DNA of 64,000 nt from GCA-2705445 sp002705445 (GCA_045561235.1 JBJKYB010000001.1:1-64000); one strand, 5' to 3'; numbered from the stretch's first letter, positions 1-8,238 are shown. The notes: generated by a model not told the origin, from the letters alone. Program-made: numbers and translations.

Positions 1-1
1 A

Positions 2-235
2 ATTGTTACTAATAAAAAAATTGTGGATATTCAGACACCTCAAGTTTACAAATATAAAGAATTGTTCGAGTGTTATTCATACCTTTTAAAAAACAATATT
101 ACTGGTATGGTTGACACAACAGAAAGCATGTTCAACTTTAACAAGTATGAAACTCACGTAATTAGAGGAGAAGAGAATAACTTAAAAATTACTTATAAAG
201 GTGATTTAGAGAATTTTGAGAAAGCAATAATTTAA
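2..235 (+). CDS. IspD/TarI-like cytidylyltransferase, C-terminal fragment
   Basis: The reading frame is open from the window edge and ends at 235, so only the last 77 or so codons are present. The QTPQ motif near its start is the hallmark of the IspD/TarI family (2-C-methyl-erythritol-4-phosphate or ribitol-5-phosphate cytidylyltransferase), where it lies in the second half of the protein. A family-typical tail follows (VIRGEENNLKITYKGDLENF). These enzymes transfer CMP from CTP to a polyol phosphate. Two bases separate it from the downstream SAF-domain dehydrogenase, so the pair is probably co-transcribed. That points to a TarI-like role at least as much as isoprenoid synthesis; the missing N-terminus prevents a decision. 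Confidence 0.75.
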   Translation: MVTNKKIVDIQTPQVYKYKELFECYSYLLKNNITGMVDTTESMFNFNKYETHVIRGEENNLKITYKGDLENFEKAII

Positions 236-237
236 AA

Positions 238-1467
238 ATGAACCAACTAGATAAATTTAAAAATTTCATAGAAGACCGAAATGAAAACGTAAAAGTAGGG
301 CTTGTTGGAGCAGGTCAAATGGGACAAGGGATTGTAGCCCAAGTATCAAAAATGTATGGAGTAGACCTTGTGTGTATTATTGATAGAAATCAAAAACAAC
401 TTGATAGGGCTTCTGATAGGTATAAAAAACACAAAGAAAACAAGATTCTGTGTTCTGATAGTATTGCAGCTCTAGATAATGTTGAACTGGATATTGTAAT
501 TGAAGCAACAGGAACACCTGCCGCGGGGGCTCTTGTTGCTAAGAATGTTTTAAATCGAGGTATTAATTTAATTTTATTAAACGTGGAAACTGAGGCAACT
601 ATCGGCTTAGCTTTAAGAAAAGAAGCAGAAAAAAACAATGCAATAGTCACAGTTGCTGATGGGGATGAACCAGTAGCTGCTCTCGATCTATATAACTTTG
701 CTAGAGAGTTGTCTTTTGACGTTATATCAATTGGAAAAGGTAAAAACAATCCATTTAATACCTTTGCTACTCCGAGTTCATTAACAAAAGAAGCATCCTT
801 AAAACAAATGAATCCAAAAATGTTAACCAGTTTTGTTGACGGAACTAAAACAATGGTTGAGATGACGGCACTCGCTAATTTTCTTGACTTCAATATAGAT
901 ATTGATGGGATGCATGGCATAGAGGCAACATATGAAAATATAAATCAGTATTACATCCCAAAAAAAGATGGAGGCTTACTAGACGAATCACAAGTCGTTG
1001 ATTTCGCTTTCGGAATTGCGCCAGGTGTTTTTGCAGTAATCTATTCCGAGGATGATTATGTAAATTATGAAATGGAGTATCTAAAAATGGGCAAAGGTCC
1101 ATACTGGACTTTAGCCAGACCTTACCACTTAACAAGTCTTGAAATACCAAGGACAATAAGACATATTATGTTAGAAAAATACTCCAAGTTGAGTGCACAA
1201 AGTTGGAATGCTGAAGTTGTTGCTTATGCTAAACAAGACATTGAACCAGGCACAAACCTTGGTTCAATTGGAGGAGATTATATATATGGTAAAGCACAGA
1301 AAACATCAACATCGAATGGTCTTCTTCCAATCGGCATTGCTGAAGATAATGTTGCCACTAAAGCTATAGCAAAAGGAAGCCCAATAGCAATTGGAGAAGT
1401 TGATGCACAAGATAACGAACTTTGTGAATACTGGGACTACCAAAATCAAATATTAGATAGTGATTAA
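238..1467 (+). CDS. NAD(P)-binding SAF-domain oxidoreductase (predicted homoserine dehydrogenase-like, COG4091 type)
   Basis: This is a 409-residue protein. The N-terminal Rossmann fold has a GLVGAGQMGQGI dinucleotide motif around residues 22-33. The C-terminal third resembles a SAF domain (roughly residues 325-395, AKQDIEPGTNLGSIGG and later AIAKGSPIAIGEV). This arrangement matches the COG4091 family, called homoserine dehydrogenase-like by homology although its true substrate is unknown. The ATG at 238 follows the stop of the cytidylyltransferase by two bases, so the two probably act in one pathway, possibly synthesis of a nucleotide-activated polyol or modified sugar. The substrate is not deducible from sequence. 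Confidence 0.75.
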   Translation: MNQLDKFKNFIEDRNENVKVGLVGAGQMGQGIVAQVSKMYGVDLVCIIDRNQKQLDRASDRYKKHKENKILCSDSIAALDNVELDIVIEATGTPAAGALVAKNVLNRGINLILLNVETEATIGLALRKEAEKNNAIVTVADGDEPVAALDLYNFARELSFDVISIGKGKNNPFNTFATPSSLTKEASLKQMNPKMLTSFVDGTKTMVEMTALANFLDFNIDIDGMHGIEATYENINQYYIPKKDGGLLDESQVVDFAFGIAPGVFAVIYSEDDYVNYEMEYLKMGKGPYWTLARPYHLTSLEIPRTIRHIMLEKYSKLSAQSWNAEVVAYAKQDIEPGTNLGSIGGDYIYGKAQKTSTSNGLLPIGIAEDNVATKAIAKGSPIAIGEVDAQDNELCEYWDYQNQILDSD

Positions 1468-1500
1468 TTTCACAAAGAGTTATTATAAGATTTGATACTG

Positions 1501-2025
1501 ATGAAAAATAATAAACAAAGAAGTGGAGCTCAAGAACTTGATTTTGAGTTAATTGATCTCTACAAATCAAAAACTAATAAGTCCGCTACTTTAGCGTTGC
1601 ATTTTGATACTGAAGATACCAATCAATTTTGTGATTTCACTGAAGCTGTTTTAGAAATTGTTGCTAAAAGTAATATTAAACATGGCTCTGTAACACTTTT
1701 CACACCTCACACAACAACTGCAGTTGTTATAAATGAATCCGAAACTGGATATATCAATGACTTTAAGAAAAAGATTGAAGAACTTGTACCATCTGATAGT
1801 TACTATGAGCATGATGATTGGGAACTAAGAACAGAAAACATCCAAGAAGATGAAAATGTTAATGGCAGGTCACATGTTAGAGGTACAATAATTGGATCTT
1901 CTGGTGTCACTTTACCAATAATTAATTCTGAATTAATTATTGGAAGATGGCAGAGACTTTTCTTTGTGGAGTTAGATTGTGCTCGCTCTAGAAGACTTTT
2001 TGTTCAGACGCAAGATTTAAATTAA
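1501..2025 (+). CDS. YjbQ/UPF0047 family protein
   Basis: The gene encodes about 174 residues if the ATG at 1501 is used; a TTG at 1492 is also in frame. The family signature is clear: a beta-rich protein with HGSVTLFTPHTTTAVVINES, then the HDDWELRTEN stretch, then NGRSHVRGTIIGSS and a C-terminal GRWQRLFFVELD. These contain the conserved histidines of the YjbQ fold. Members have been linked to weak thiamin-phosphate synthase activity, but the cellular role is unclear. A TATTATAAG element lies just upstream, so it may have its own promoter. The gene ends convergently with the thioredoxin-like gene, overlapping by four bases. Confidence 0.85.
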   Translation: MKNNKQRSGAQELDFELIDLYKSKTNKSATLALHFDTEDTNQFCDFTEAVLEIVAKSNIKHGSVTLFTPHTTTAVVINESETGYINDFKKKIEELVPSDSYYEHDDWELRTENIQEDENVNGRSHVRGTIIGSSGVTLPIINSELIIGRWQRLFFVELDCARSRRLFVQTQDLN

Positions 2026-2615
2026 CCCTTAACTTCTAAAAAGTAATCAGGCTCCTCATCTATTTTCCACTTGATATTACATCCCATACTTGGATATTGC
2101 GGAGATATAGTTTCATTAGAATTTAAATAAGCATCTACTGCTTGAGACAAACTTTCACCAGTTACGGGTTTGTCATTGCCAGGCCTAGAGAAATCAAATT
2201 GTCCTCTATAAATCAGCTCTGAATCACTATTAAAGAGGAAGAAATCTGGTGTGCATTGAGCAGTAAAATTCTTAGCAACTGTTTGATCTTCATCAACTAC
2301 ATAAGGAAACTGGTACCCTAACTCAGCTGCATACTCCTGCATCTTTTCAATGCTATCTTCTGCATATTTTTCCTGTGAGCTGTCATTTGAGTTAATTCCA
2401 ATTACACCAATATTTTTTGCTATTAAATCGTTAGTAAAATCAACTAATCCTTTATTTATGTGCTTTACAAAAGGGCAATGATTGCAGATAAACATTACTA
2501 AAAGGCCATTATTTTCGGAAAAATCGCTATTTTTATAGTATTTTTCGTCAACTCCTTTTAGGTTAAACTCGGGCAATTTAGTACCTAAAGGTAGCATTGT
2601 TGATTCTACGTCCAT
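2022..2615 (-). CDS. Thioredoxin-fold redoxin (AhpC/TSA-like) family protein
   Basis: This 197-residue protein has a thioredoxin-like fold: an N-terminal LGTKLPEFNLKGVD strand segment typical of redoxins, then a CNHCPFV redox-active CxxC at about residues 44-50, and a later VDEDQTVAKNFTAQCTPDFFLF segment carrying the cis-proline region. The NHCPF variant is seen in a widespread group of uncharacterised cytoplasmic thiol-disulfide proteins. No signal peptide is visible, so a cytoplasmic peroxidase or thiol reductase role is inferred. It is transcribed divergently from the mannitol PTS operon, with an inverted repeat in the shared upstream region. Confidence 0.8.
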   Translation of the reverse strand: MDVESTMLPLGTKLPEFNLKGVDEKYYKNSDFSENNGLLVMFICNHCPFVKHINKGLVDFTNDLIAKNIGVIGINSNDSSQEKYAEDSIEKMQEYAAELGYQFPYVVDEDQTVAKNFTAQCTPDFFLFNSDSELIYRGQFDFSRPGNDKPVTGESLSQAVDAYLNSNETISPQYPSMGCNIKWKIDEEPDYFLEVKG

Positions 2616-2648
2616 TTTTCCTCACTTTTTATTAAATATTTCACAATT

Positions 2649-2681
2649 ATACAAAGTCTTAGGGATAATGAGACTTTGTAT
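2649..2681. promoter_or_regulatory. 11-bp inverted repeat in the divergent upstream region of the mannitol PTS operon
   Basis: An arm at 2649-2659 (ATACAAAGTCT) pairs perfectly with 2671-2681 (AGACTTTGTAT) across an 11-base loop. It lies between two divergently transcribed genes, so a terminator is unlikely. An operator for a mannitol or redox regulator, or a leader hairpin of the minus-strand gene, are the plausible readings. The binding protein is unknown. Confidence 0.5.
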
Positions 2682-2746
2682 TGCCAATGGTTACACAAAA
2701 TGTAAAATTTTCCTGTAATTTGGCTGAATCTCAAGATAAATTTTCA

Positions 2747-2804
2747 TATAATTATGAGTGATTATTTTATAAATTAATCAATATAAAAATCAATCGTTAG
2801 GGGG
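2747..2804 (+). promoter_or_regulatory. Probable promoter and ribosome binding site of the mannitol PTS operon
   Basis: A TATAAT box sits at 2747-2752, with no convincing -35 element. A strong AGGGGG Shine-Dalgarno sequence is at 2799-2804, nine bases before the ATG at 2814. Having a leader of about 55 bases with a strong ribosome binding site sets this operon apart from the many leaderless-looking genes in the window. Confidence 0.5.
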
Positions 2805-2813
2805 ATTGTAAAT

Positions 2814-3875
2814 ATGAAAGAATCCATACAACGCGTTGGCGGTGCTATGTCAGGAATGGTTATTCCTAACATCGGCGCATTCATCGCTTGGGGTTTGATT
2901 ACAGCACTCTATATTCCAACTGGTTGGACACCAAATGAAGATTTGTCATCCATGGTTGGACCTATGATTCTAACCCTCCTTCCACTTCTGTTAGGTTACA
3001 CAGGTGGAAAGATGGTACACGGTCATAGAGGTGGTGTGATTGGTGCAGTTGTTACAACAGCTATTATTGTTGCAACTTCTTCACCTCAGTTCCTAGGCGC
3101 TATGGTCATGGGACCAGCAGCAGCTTGGGTAATGAAGCAAGTTGACGACAGAGTACAAGACAGCATTCCTGAAGGCTTTGAGATGTTATATGATAACTTC
3201 TCACTTGGTATTTTAGGTTGGGGTCTTTCTGTCATAGCTTATAATGTTATAAGTCCAGTACTTGACGCAATCACAGAAGCATTAGGAAATGGTGCAGCAG
3301 CACTTGTTGATAGTGGATTAGTTCCATTAGCAGACATTCCTATTGAGGTTGCTAAAGTATTGTTCTTGAATAATGCTGTTAACCAAGGTGTGTTAACACC
3401 TCTAGGTGCAGCTGAGTCAGCAGAAGCTGGTCAATCAATTTATTTCTTGTTAGAAACTAACCCAGGTCCTGGACTTGGATTGCTTCTAGCTTATTGGTTT
3501 GCTGGAACTGGTATGTGGAAAGAATCCGCACCTGGCTCTATCATTATTCATTTCTTTGGAGGAATCCACGAAATCTATTTCCCATATGTCCTTGGTCATC
3601 CAATTATGATCATCGCTATGTGGGCAGGTGGAATTTCAGCTGACCTCTGGTTCGTAGCAACTGGAGCTGGTCTAGTTGGACCTCCTTCACCAGGAAGTAT
3701 TTTTGCATACATTGCTATGCTTCCAAGAGGTGGGGCGTTTCCAGTATTAGCTGGTGTAGCCATAGCAACAGCAGCATCGGCAGTAGTTGGTGTTCTCTTG
3801 CTTAAGGCACGTCCAATCAAAGAAACAGACGCAGGTGTAGATACTGTCATTGAGAGTAATATACCAACTGTCTAA
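2814..3875 (+). CDS. mtlA: PTS mannitol transporter subunit IIC
   Basis: This 353-residue integral membrane permease takes up mannitol while passing it to IIB for phosphorylation. It starts with RVGGAMSGMVIPNIGAFIAWG and carries the substrate-binding GGIHEIYFPYVLGHP segment at about residue 248, both diagnostic of mannitol-family IIC domains. Several hydrophobic segments are evident. IIC, IIB and IIA are separate genes here, unlike the fused E. coli MtlA. The gene is first in an operon with IIB, IIA, mannitol-1-phosphate dehydrogenase and HPr, and is followed by a terminator-like hairpin before IIB. GC content looks slightly higher than in the neighbouring glycan genes. Confidence 0.93.
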   Translation: MKESIQRVGGAMSGMVIPNIGAFIAWGLITALYIPTGWTPNEDLSSMVGPMILTLLPLLLGYTGGKMVHGHRGGVIGAVVTTAIIVATSSPQFLGAMVMGPAAAWVMKQVDDRVQDSIPEGFEMLYDNFSLGILGWGLSVIAYNVISPVLDAITEALGNGAAALVDSGLVPLADIPIEVAKVLFLNNAVNQGVLTPLGAAESAEAGQSIYFLLETNPGPGLGLLLAYWFAGTGMWKESAPGSIIIHFFGGIHEIYFPYVLGHPIMIIAMWAGGISADLWFVATGAGLVGPPSPGSIFAYIAMLPRGGAFPVLAGVAIATAASAVVGVLLLKARPIKETDAGVDTVIESNIPTV

Positions 3876-3895
3876 CTAAAACTATTAAGTTATAA

Positions 3896-3933
3896 TTGAC
3901 TTGGGAGGTAATACTCCCAAGTCAATTTTTTTT
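3896..3933 (+). terminator. Intrinsic terminator-like hairpin between mannitol IIC and IIB
   Basis: A perfect 12-bp stem (TTGACTTGGGAG at 3896-3907, CTCCCAAGTCAA at 3914-3925) with a six-base loop is followed by eight T residues. It lies inside the operon, 20 bases after the IIC stop and before the GGAGG ribosome binding site of IIB. It could partially terminate transcription, or protect the upstream mRNA, so that the membrane subunit and soluble subunits are made in different amounts. Confidence 0.8.
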
Positions 3934-3943
3934 GGAGGAATAT

Positions 3944-4264
3944 ATGAGCTCAATAAGAGGATCAGAAGTAAAAAAGATTTGTCTTGCATGTGAAGCTGGA
4001 GCAGGATCAAGTCTTATGGTTAAAAATGGCCTAATTAAAAAAGCAAAAAAAGCTGGACTGGACATTGAAATTGTTCATGCACCTGCAACTCAAATACCTG
4101 ATGATGCAGACATAGTAGTTTGCCATACTGGACTAGCTGGTGCAGCTAGGAATGCAGCCCCGGAAGATTCAGTTTTAATTCAATTTACTATGTTTATGAA
4201 TGATCCGAACTTAAAAAAACTAATTACAGATCTGTCTGAGGATAATGAGATAACCTCTTCATGA
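3944..4264 (+). CDS. PTS mannitol transporter subunit IIB
   Basis: The gene gives about 106 residues from the ATG at 3944, chosen because GGAGG lies six bases upstream; the frame is open further upstream only through the hairpin. The phosphocysteine is Cys16 in the loop CEAGAGSS, the P-loop-like signature of mannitol IIB domains. It accepts phosphate from IIA and hands it to mannitol bound by IIC at the inner membrane. The stop overlaps the start of the IIA gene (ATGA), so translation is probably coupled. Confidence 0.92.
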   Translation: MSSIRGSEVKKICLACEAGAGSSLMVKNGLIKKAKKAGLDIEIVHAPATQIPDDADIVVCHTGLAGAARNAAPEDSVLIQFTMFMNDPNLKKLITDLSEDNEITSS

Positions 4265-4704
4265 GTCAAAAAAACGTATTGATAAAAGAATCAATACAAA
4301 CAAATAAGTCATTTACAGATAATAAAGAGGCAACGGTAGCTGCTGGAAACATACTATTTGAAAATGGCTATGTTCAGCAGGAATATATAGACTCAATGCT
4401 TGAAAAACTCGAGACTCAATCATTCGCAACATACATAGGAAACGGCGTCGCAATACCACATGGTATGGCTGAGGGCTCTAAATATGTTAAGAATACGGGA
4501 ATTTCAATAATTCAGGTTCCAGATGGTGTTGAGTGGAATGAAGAAAGAGCTTATATTGTGGTTGGAATTGCTGCTAACTCAGATGATCATATGAATGTTT
4601 TGGCTTCATTAGCAGATGCTATAGAAGACCCAGAAGAAGCAAAAAAACTTTGGAGTGAGACCTCAGTAGACAAGATATTTGATCTTTTATCTGAAAATCT
4701 ATGA
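4261..4704 (+). CDS. PTS mannitol transporter subunit IIA
   Basis: This 147-residue protein is of the mannitol/fructose IIA family. The phosphorylated histidine is His67 in the GVAIPHGM motif, and the preceding pattern (NKEATVAAGNILFENGYV) matches the family. It takes phosphate from HPr and passes it to IIB. It overlaps IIB by four bases upstream and the dehydrogenase gene by four bases downstream, a tightly coupled operon arrangement. Confidence 0.92.
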   Translation: MSQKNVLIKESIQTNKSFTDNKEATVAAGNILFENGYVQQEYIDSMLEKLETQSFATYIGNGVAIPHGMAEGSKYVKNTGISIIQVPDGVEWNEERAYIVVGIAANSDDHMNVLASLADAIEDPEEAKKLWSETSVDKIFDLLSENL

Positions 4705-5774
4705 AATTAGCCATTCATTTTGGTGCTGGAAATATAGGAAGAGGTTTTATTGCTCCTGTTCTTCAAGATAATAATTATGAAGTTATATTTGTCGATGTAA
4801 ACAAACAACTGATTGAACAAATAAATTTACTAAAAGAATATAAAGTCAGCTCTATTAGTTTAAATTCGTCTACAGATTTATTAGTAGAGAACATTAGTGG
4901 GTTACTTTTAGAAGACAAAGACCCTCTTTGCGAGAAAATAGCGCAAGCTGATTTGATCACTACATCAGTTGGACCAAAGTTTGTAAAAGATATTTTTGAT
5001 TTGGTATCTAATATCAAAACTGAAAAAACTCAATCATTTATTGCTTTTGAAAATATGTACAGGGCATCAACTAGTAATTCAAGCGAAAAAAGTCTAAGTA
5101 AACTTGTATTAATTGATGCTGTGGTTGATAAAATTGTTCCACCACAAAATACAACTTCATTAGATGTAACGGTTGAAGAATACGGTTCAATAGTATTAGA
5201 TGATAACAAAGATATAAAACCCTTAAATGAATCAAAAATTGTATCTTACAGAAATTATGAGCACGAGTTTTATAAAAAGTTATGGTTGCTCAATGGCTTG
5301 CATTTAAAATTAGCATATTTTGGTTTATCAAGAGAAATTAAATACATTCATGAAATTTTGAATAATCACGAAGGACTTGAGTTTGCAGAGAAATCTATAG
5401 ATTCACTTTCAAAAGCCTACAGATTATTTTCGGACAGTACTGAAGATTTAGATGATTTTAAACAAACTATATTAAATAGGTTTTCATTACCTGAAATTCA
5501 AGATGAGGTGATAAGAATTGCTAGAAACCCAGAGATTAAATTTTCAAAAGACGAAAGATTTGAAAGACCACTACGACTTTTAATCTCAGCAAATGAACAG
5601 GTAGAGACATTTAAAGAAGTATTAGATATTGTTTTCAACAATAACTTTGAAGAAGTAGATGGATTTACTGAATTTAAAAAGAGTCAACTATCAAATGATA
5701 AAAGTTATTTTTATAATGAATTTTGGAAAGTTGATAATTATAGTGATAAATACATTCAAGCATTAGGAAATTAA
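4701..5774 (+). CDS. mtlD: Mannitol-1-phosphate 5-dehydrogenase
   Basis: This 357-residue enzyme oxidises the imported mannitol-1-phosphate to fructose-6-phosphate with NAD. The dinucleotide-binding motif FGAGNIGRGFIAPVL is at residues 7-21, and a KLWLLNGLHLKLAYFG segment near residue 195 corresponds to the conserved helix region of polyol-specific long-chain dehydrogenases. Length is slightly below the roughly 380 residues of the E. coli enzyme. It is immediately followed by the HPr gene with no intergenic base, so mannitol uptake and entry to glycolysis are encoded in one transcript. Confidence 0.93.
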   Translation: MKLAIHFGAGNIGRGFIAPVLQDNNYEVIFVDVNKQLIEQINLLKEYKVSSISLNSSTDLLVENISGLLLEDKDPLCEKIAQADLITTSVGPKFVKDIFDLVSNIKTEKTQSFIAFENMYRASTSNSSEKSLSKLVLIDAVVDKIVPPQNTTSLDVTVEEYGSIVLDDNKDIKPLNESKIVSYRNYEHEFYKKLWLLNGLHLKLAYFGLSREIKYIHEILNNHEGLEFAEKSIDSLSKAYRLFSDSTEDLDDFKQTILNRFSLPEIQDEVIRIARNPEIKFSKDERFERPLRLLISANEQVETFKEVLDIVFNNNFEEVDGFTEFKKSQLSNDKSYFYNEFWKVDNYSDKYIQALGN

Positions 5775-6059
5775 ATGATAGAAAAAATATTGTCTGTTAA
5801 AGATGAAGTGGGATTACACGCTAGGCCTGCAAGTTTGTTTGTAAAATTAGCACAAGAATTTGATGGAACAGTTTTAGTTAAATTTAATAAAGTAAATAAA
5901 GAAACTGGTGAAGAAGAGTTAGTTGAAAAAGACGGGAAGAGTATGATCGGTATTTTAAGCTTGGGTATTTCTAAAGATAAACCATTTACCCTTGTTTTGG
6001 ACGGAAACGATGAAGAGGTTTATATGTCAAAGTTCGAGGATTTGATTGAAAATGAGTGA
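5775..6059 (+). CDS. ptsH: Phosphocarrier protein HPr
   Basis: This 94-residue HPr has the phosphorylated His15 in GLHARPAS and the regulatory serine region KDGKSMIGILSL, with the serine at residue 56. In typical HPr proteins that serine is residue 46, so about ten extra residues (around NKETGEEEL) lie between the two sites. HPr relays phosphate from enzyme I to IIA; no enzyme I gene lies in this window. Placement inside the mannitol operon suggests that this organism uses HPr mainly for this one PTS. Confidence 0.92.
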   Translation: MIEKILSVKDEVGLHARPASLFVKLAQEFDGTVLVKFNKVNKETGEEELVEKDGKSMIGILSLGISKDKPFTLVLDGNDEEVYMSKFEDLIENE

Positions 6060-6330
6060 TGAGCTTAAAAACGTACTCTTGCAATCAAACAAAATTACAG
6101 ATTCAGAAAAGTGGGATGCAGAGTACGATTCTCTTCCTGTTGTAATTGCAGAATCTACTGTAACTTTAGATGGCGCATTATCCAAACTAGATGAAGTTGG
6201 AGGATATGGCTATATTGCAACATGGAGAAAAAATTTATTTGCCTTTAATACTAAGTTACTATCAAAACGGTGTGGGCTAATTGATGAAAATGGCAATTTG
6301 TTAAAAGCCGCAAGAGTACCTAAAAATTAA
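6052..6330 (+). CDS. Small conserved-looking protein at the end of the mannitol operon
   Basis: This is about 92 residues from the ATG at 6052, which overlaps the HPr stop by eight bases. I do not recognise the family. The protein is soluble, moderately acidic, with a GGYGYIATWRKNLFAFNTKLLSKR core and no signal peptide or membrane segment. Overlap with ptsH places it in the mannitol operon, so a PTS-linked role is possible but unproven. Its stop codon overlaps that of the convergent membrane protein gene. Confidence 0.6.
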   Translation: MSDELKNVLLQSNKITDSEKWDAEYDSLPVVIAESTVTLDGALSKLDEVGGYGYIATWRKNLFAFNTKLLSKRCGLIDENGNLLKAARVPKN

Positions 6331-6608
6331 GTATTATTCCTAAAATTATAAATTTGTAATCTAATAATTTGAATTGAATACATGGCGACAATCGTCACTC
6401 CTATTTTGATTATTTCTCTCATCCACCAGAGATTTTGTGGAATATCCATATTGTTTCCAATAGAACCACCAATTAGTCCACCAACTAAACCCGAAGATAT
6501 AAGGAGTAAATAATCACGACTACTTGCTCTTTTTAGAAATAATGAAGCAATTAAACCATATACAAGCCAACCACCAAGTAAGGGGACTAATGCGTAAATT
6601 ACTTCCAT
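6327..6608 (-). CDS. Small membrane protein of unknown function
   Basis: This 93-residue protein has hydrophobic segments near residues 3-25 (VIYALVPLLGGWLVYGLIASLF), 33-50 and 67-84. The Gly-rich SSGLVGGLIGGSIGN stretch suggests tightly packed helices. No family is recognised. It lies 27 bases downstream of the CorC/HlyC gene on the same strand and may be its operon partner. Confidence 0.5.
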   Translation of the reverse strand: MEVIYALVPLLGGWLVYGLIASLFLKRASSRDYLLLISSGLVGGLIGGSIGNNMDIPQNLWWMREIIKIGVTIVAMYSIQIIRLQIYNFRNNT

Positions 6609-6635
6609 GGAACAATGTTAGTTGATTTGTCTAAA

Positions 6636-7883
6636 TTATTTCTTTGCTATTTTTTTTACAATAAAAGACTCTATTCTTCTATTGTCTAACTCAGTTACCG
6701 TTACTTCCAAACCATCAATAGTTATTTTTTCACCTTCTGCAGGAAGTTGTTCGGAATGACTTAAAAACAATCCACCAACTGTTGCGATATCTTTGTCACT
6801 TTCTTCTAAACCAAAAAATTCTTCAAAATCATCAATGTCTGTTTTGCCATCTACTCTCCATTGACCAGGGCCTATTCTTCTAATCCCTAAGAACCTTTGA
6901 TCATGCTCATCAGGTAGGTCACCGACAAATTCTGAAAGGACATCTTTAATTGTTATGACACCCTCAATACCACCGTTTTCATCAATAACACAAGCAAAGC
7001 TTGCTTTGTTTTCTCTTAAGATATTTAGTGCGGATAAAACTGTTGTGTATTCAGGTAGATATATAACATCTTTTACTAAATTCTCGACCTCTACTGAATC
7101 AGAACTTGCCTTCAAGTTAAAAAGGTCTTTTACATATACGATTCCAAATGTGTCATCTAATGATTCAGACTTAGACACCGGCATTCTAGAGATTCTCTTT
7201 TCATTTACTATTTGTTTTATATCGTTTATTTCAATGGGAAGTGATAAAAACAACACATCAACTCTCGGCGTCATAATCTCTTTAATTGGACGATCTGAAA
7301 AATCTAGCAATGAATCAATTATTTCTCTTTCTGCAGGTAATATCTGACCCTCCATTTCACCCAAAGCAGTTAGTGCCTGTATATCAGCTTCAGTTATTTC
7401 ACCGTCACCATCCATATCTCCATCTCTAGATGTTCTGTCAATAGATTTTGTTATCAAGCTTGTAAAAGGAGCAAAGACTCTTGATAAGAAATCTATTATA
7501 AAAGCAGTTCTTGATAAAAACTTAATTGGGTTTCTAGAGGCAATAGTTTTTGGAGTAATCTCTCCTGCAATTAATACGAGAAGAGTAATAACTATAGTTG
7601 ATAATGCAGACCCAGCAGTTTCATCGCCATCTAGAAAATTCACAAATAAAATTGTAGATAAAGAAGCCATTAATATGTTAACAAAGTTATTAGCAACAAG
7701 AATTCCACCAATTGTTTGCTCTAAGTCATCTTTAGCCTTTTTAATTCTATTATTTCTTTTTGAATCAGACAGTTGATGAATTTTTTCCCTAGGAACATAG
7801 GTTATTGCAGTTTCTGAGCCTGAAAGCAAAGCAGAGAAAAACAAGCAAATTGCTATAAGTGCGATTATTAGGTTAGTACTCAA
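6636..7883 (-). CDS. CNNM/CorC-HlyC family transporter-like protein (DUF21 + CBS + CorC_HlyC)
   Basis: This 415-residue protein has the standard order: an N-terminal DUF21 membrane domain (residues 1-185, including LLSGSETAIT and the AGEITPKTIASRNP motif), a pair of CBS domains (roughly 200-320, MTPRVDVLFLSLPIEIND and later FACVIDENGGIEGVITIKDVL), and a C-terminal CorC_HlyC domain with GLFLSHSEQLPAEGEKI. The family is tied to magnesium or cobalt efflux; the older name hemolysin is misleading. Its small downstream neighbour may be co-transcribed. Confidence 0.9.
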   Translation of the reverse strand: MSTNLIIALIAICLFFSALLSGSETAITYVPREKIHQLSDSKRNNRIKKAKDDLEQTIGGILVANNFVNILMASLSTILFVNFLDGDETAGSALSTIVITLLVLIAGEITPKTIASRNPIKFLSRTAFIIDFLSRVFAPFTSLITKSIDRTSRDGDMDGDGEITEADIQALTALGEMEGQILPAEREIIDSLLDFSDRPIKEIMTPRVDVLFLSLPIEINDIKQIVNEKRISRMPVSKSESLDDTFGIVYVKDLFNLKASSDSVEVENLVKDVIYLPEYTTVLSALNILRENKASFACVIDENGGIEGVITIKDVLSEFVGDLPDEHDQRFLGIRRIGPGQWRVDGKTDIDDFEEFFGLEESDKDIATVGGLFLSHSEQLPAEGEKITIDGLEVTVTELDNRRIESFIVKKIAKK

Positions 7884-7914
7884 TATGTATTATTGATTTT
7901 AGAATATTATTCGT

Positions 7915-8238
7915 TTAAGTAAAAAGGTTTTTTAATTTAGTTTTTTCGAGAGGTTTAAGTAAATAGCTATCTGCTCCAACTCTTTTTGATTGAAAACTAT
8001 CTGCTTCACGGTCAATTAATAAGACAATAGTTGAATCAATAACTTTTTCACTTCTTTTTAGCTCTCTTACAATAGAAGGCCCACCGTTATTGTTTACTTG
8101 CATGTCTACAAAAATGTAATCATATGAAATATTCATATCATTTGCATCTTCTAAGTGAGTAAAATTACACTCAAAATCAATTAATTTAATGAGTGAATCT
8201 TTTACCCATGTATTGTCGGTTATTAAGCAAATTTTCAC
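7915..8238 (-). CDS. Single-domain response regulator (receiver domain)
   Basis: This 107-residue protein consists only of a CheY-like receiver. The phosphoacceptor is Asp45 in YIFVDMQ and the conserved switch lysine is Lys95 in YLLKPLEK. The usual pair of N-terminal acidic residues is reduced to one (Asp8 in LITDNTW), so phosphorylation chemistry may be weakened. No output domain or adjacent histidine kinase is present. It sits between the CorC/HlyC gene and the divergently transcribed NfeD gene. Confidence 0.8.
   Translation of the reverse strand: MKICLITDNTWVKDSLIKLIDFECNFTHLEDANDMNISYDYIFVDMQVNNNGGPSIVRELKRSEKVIDSTIVLLIDREADSFQSKRVGADSYLLKPLEKTKLKNLFT

Noticed and set aside
2649..2681. 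Inverted repeat as a transcription terminator
   Set aside because: Flanking genes are divergent, so no transcript should end here, and there is no T tract on either side.
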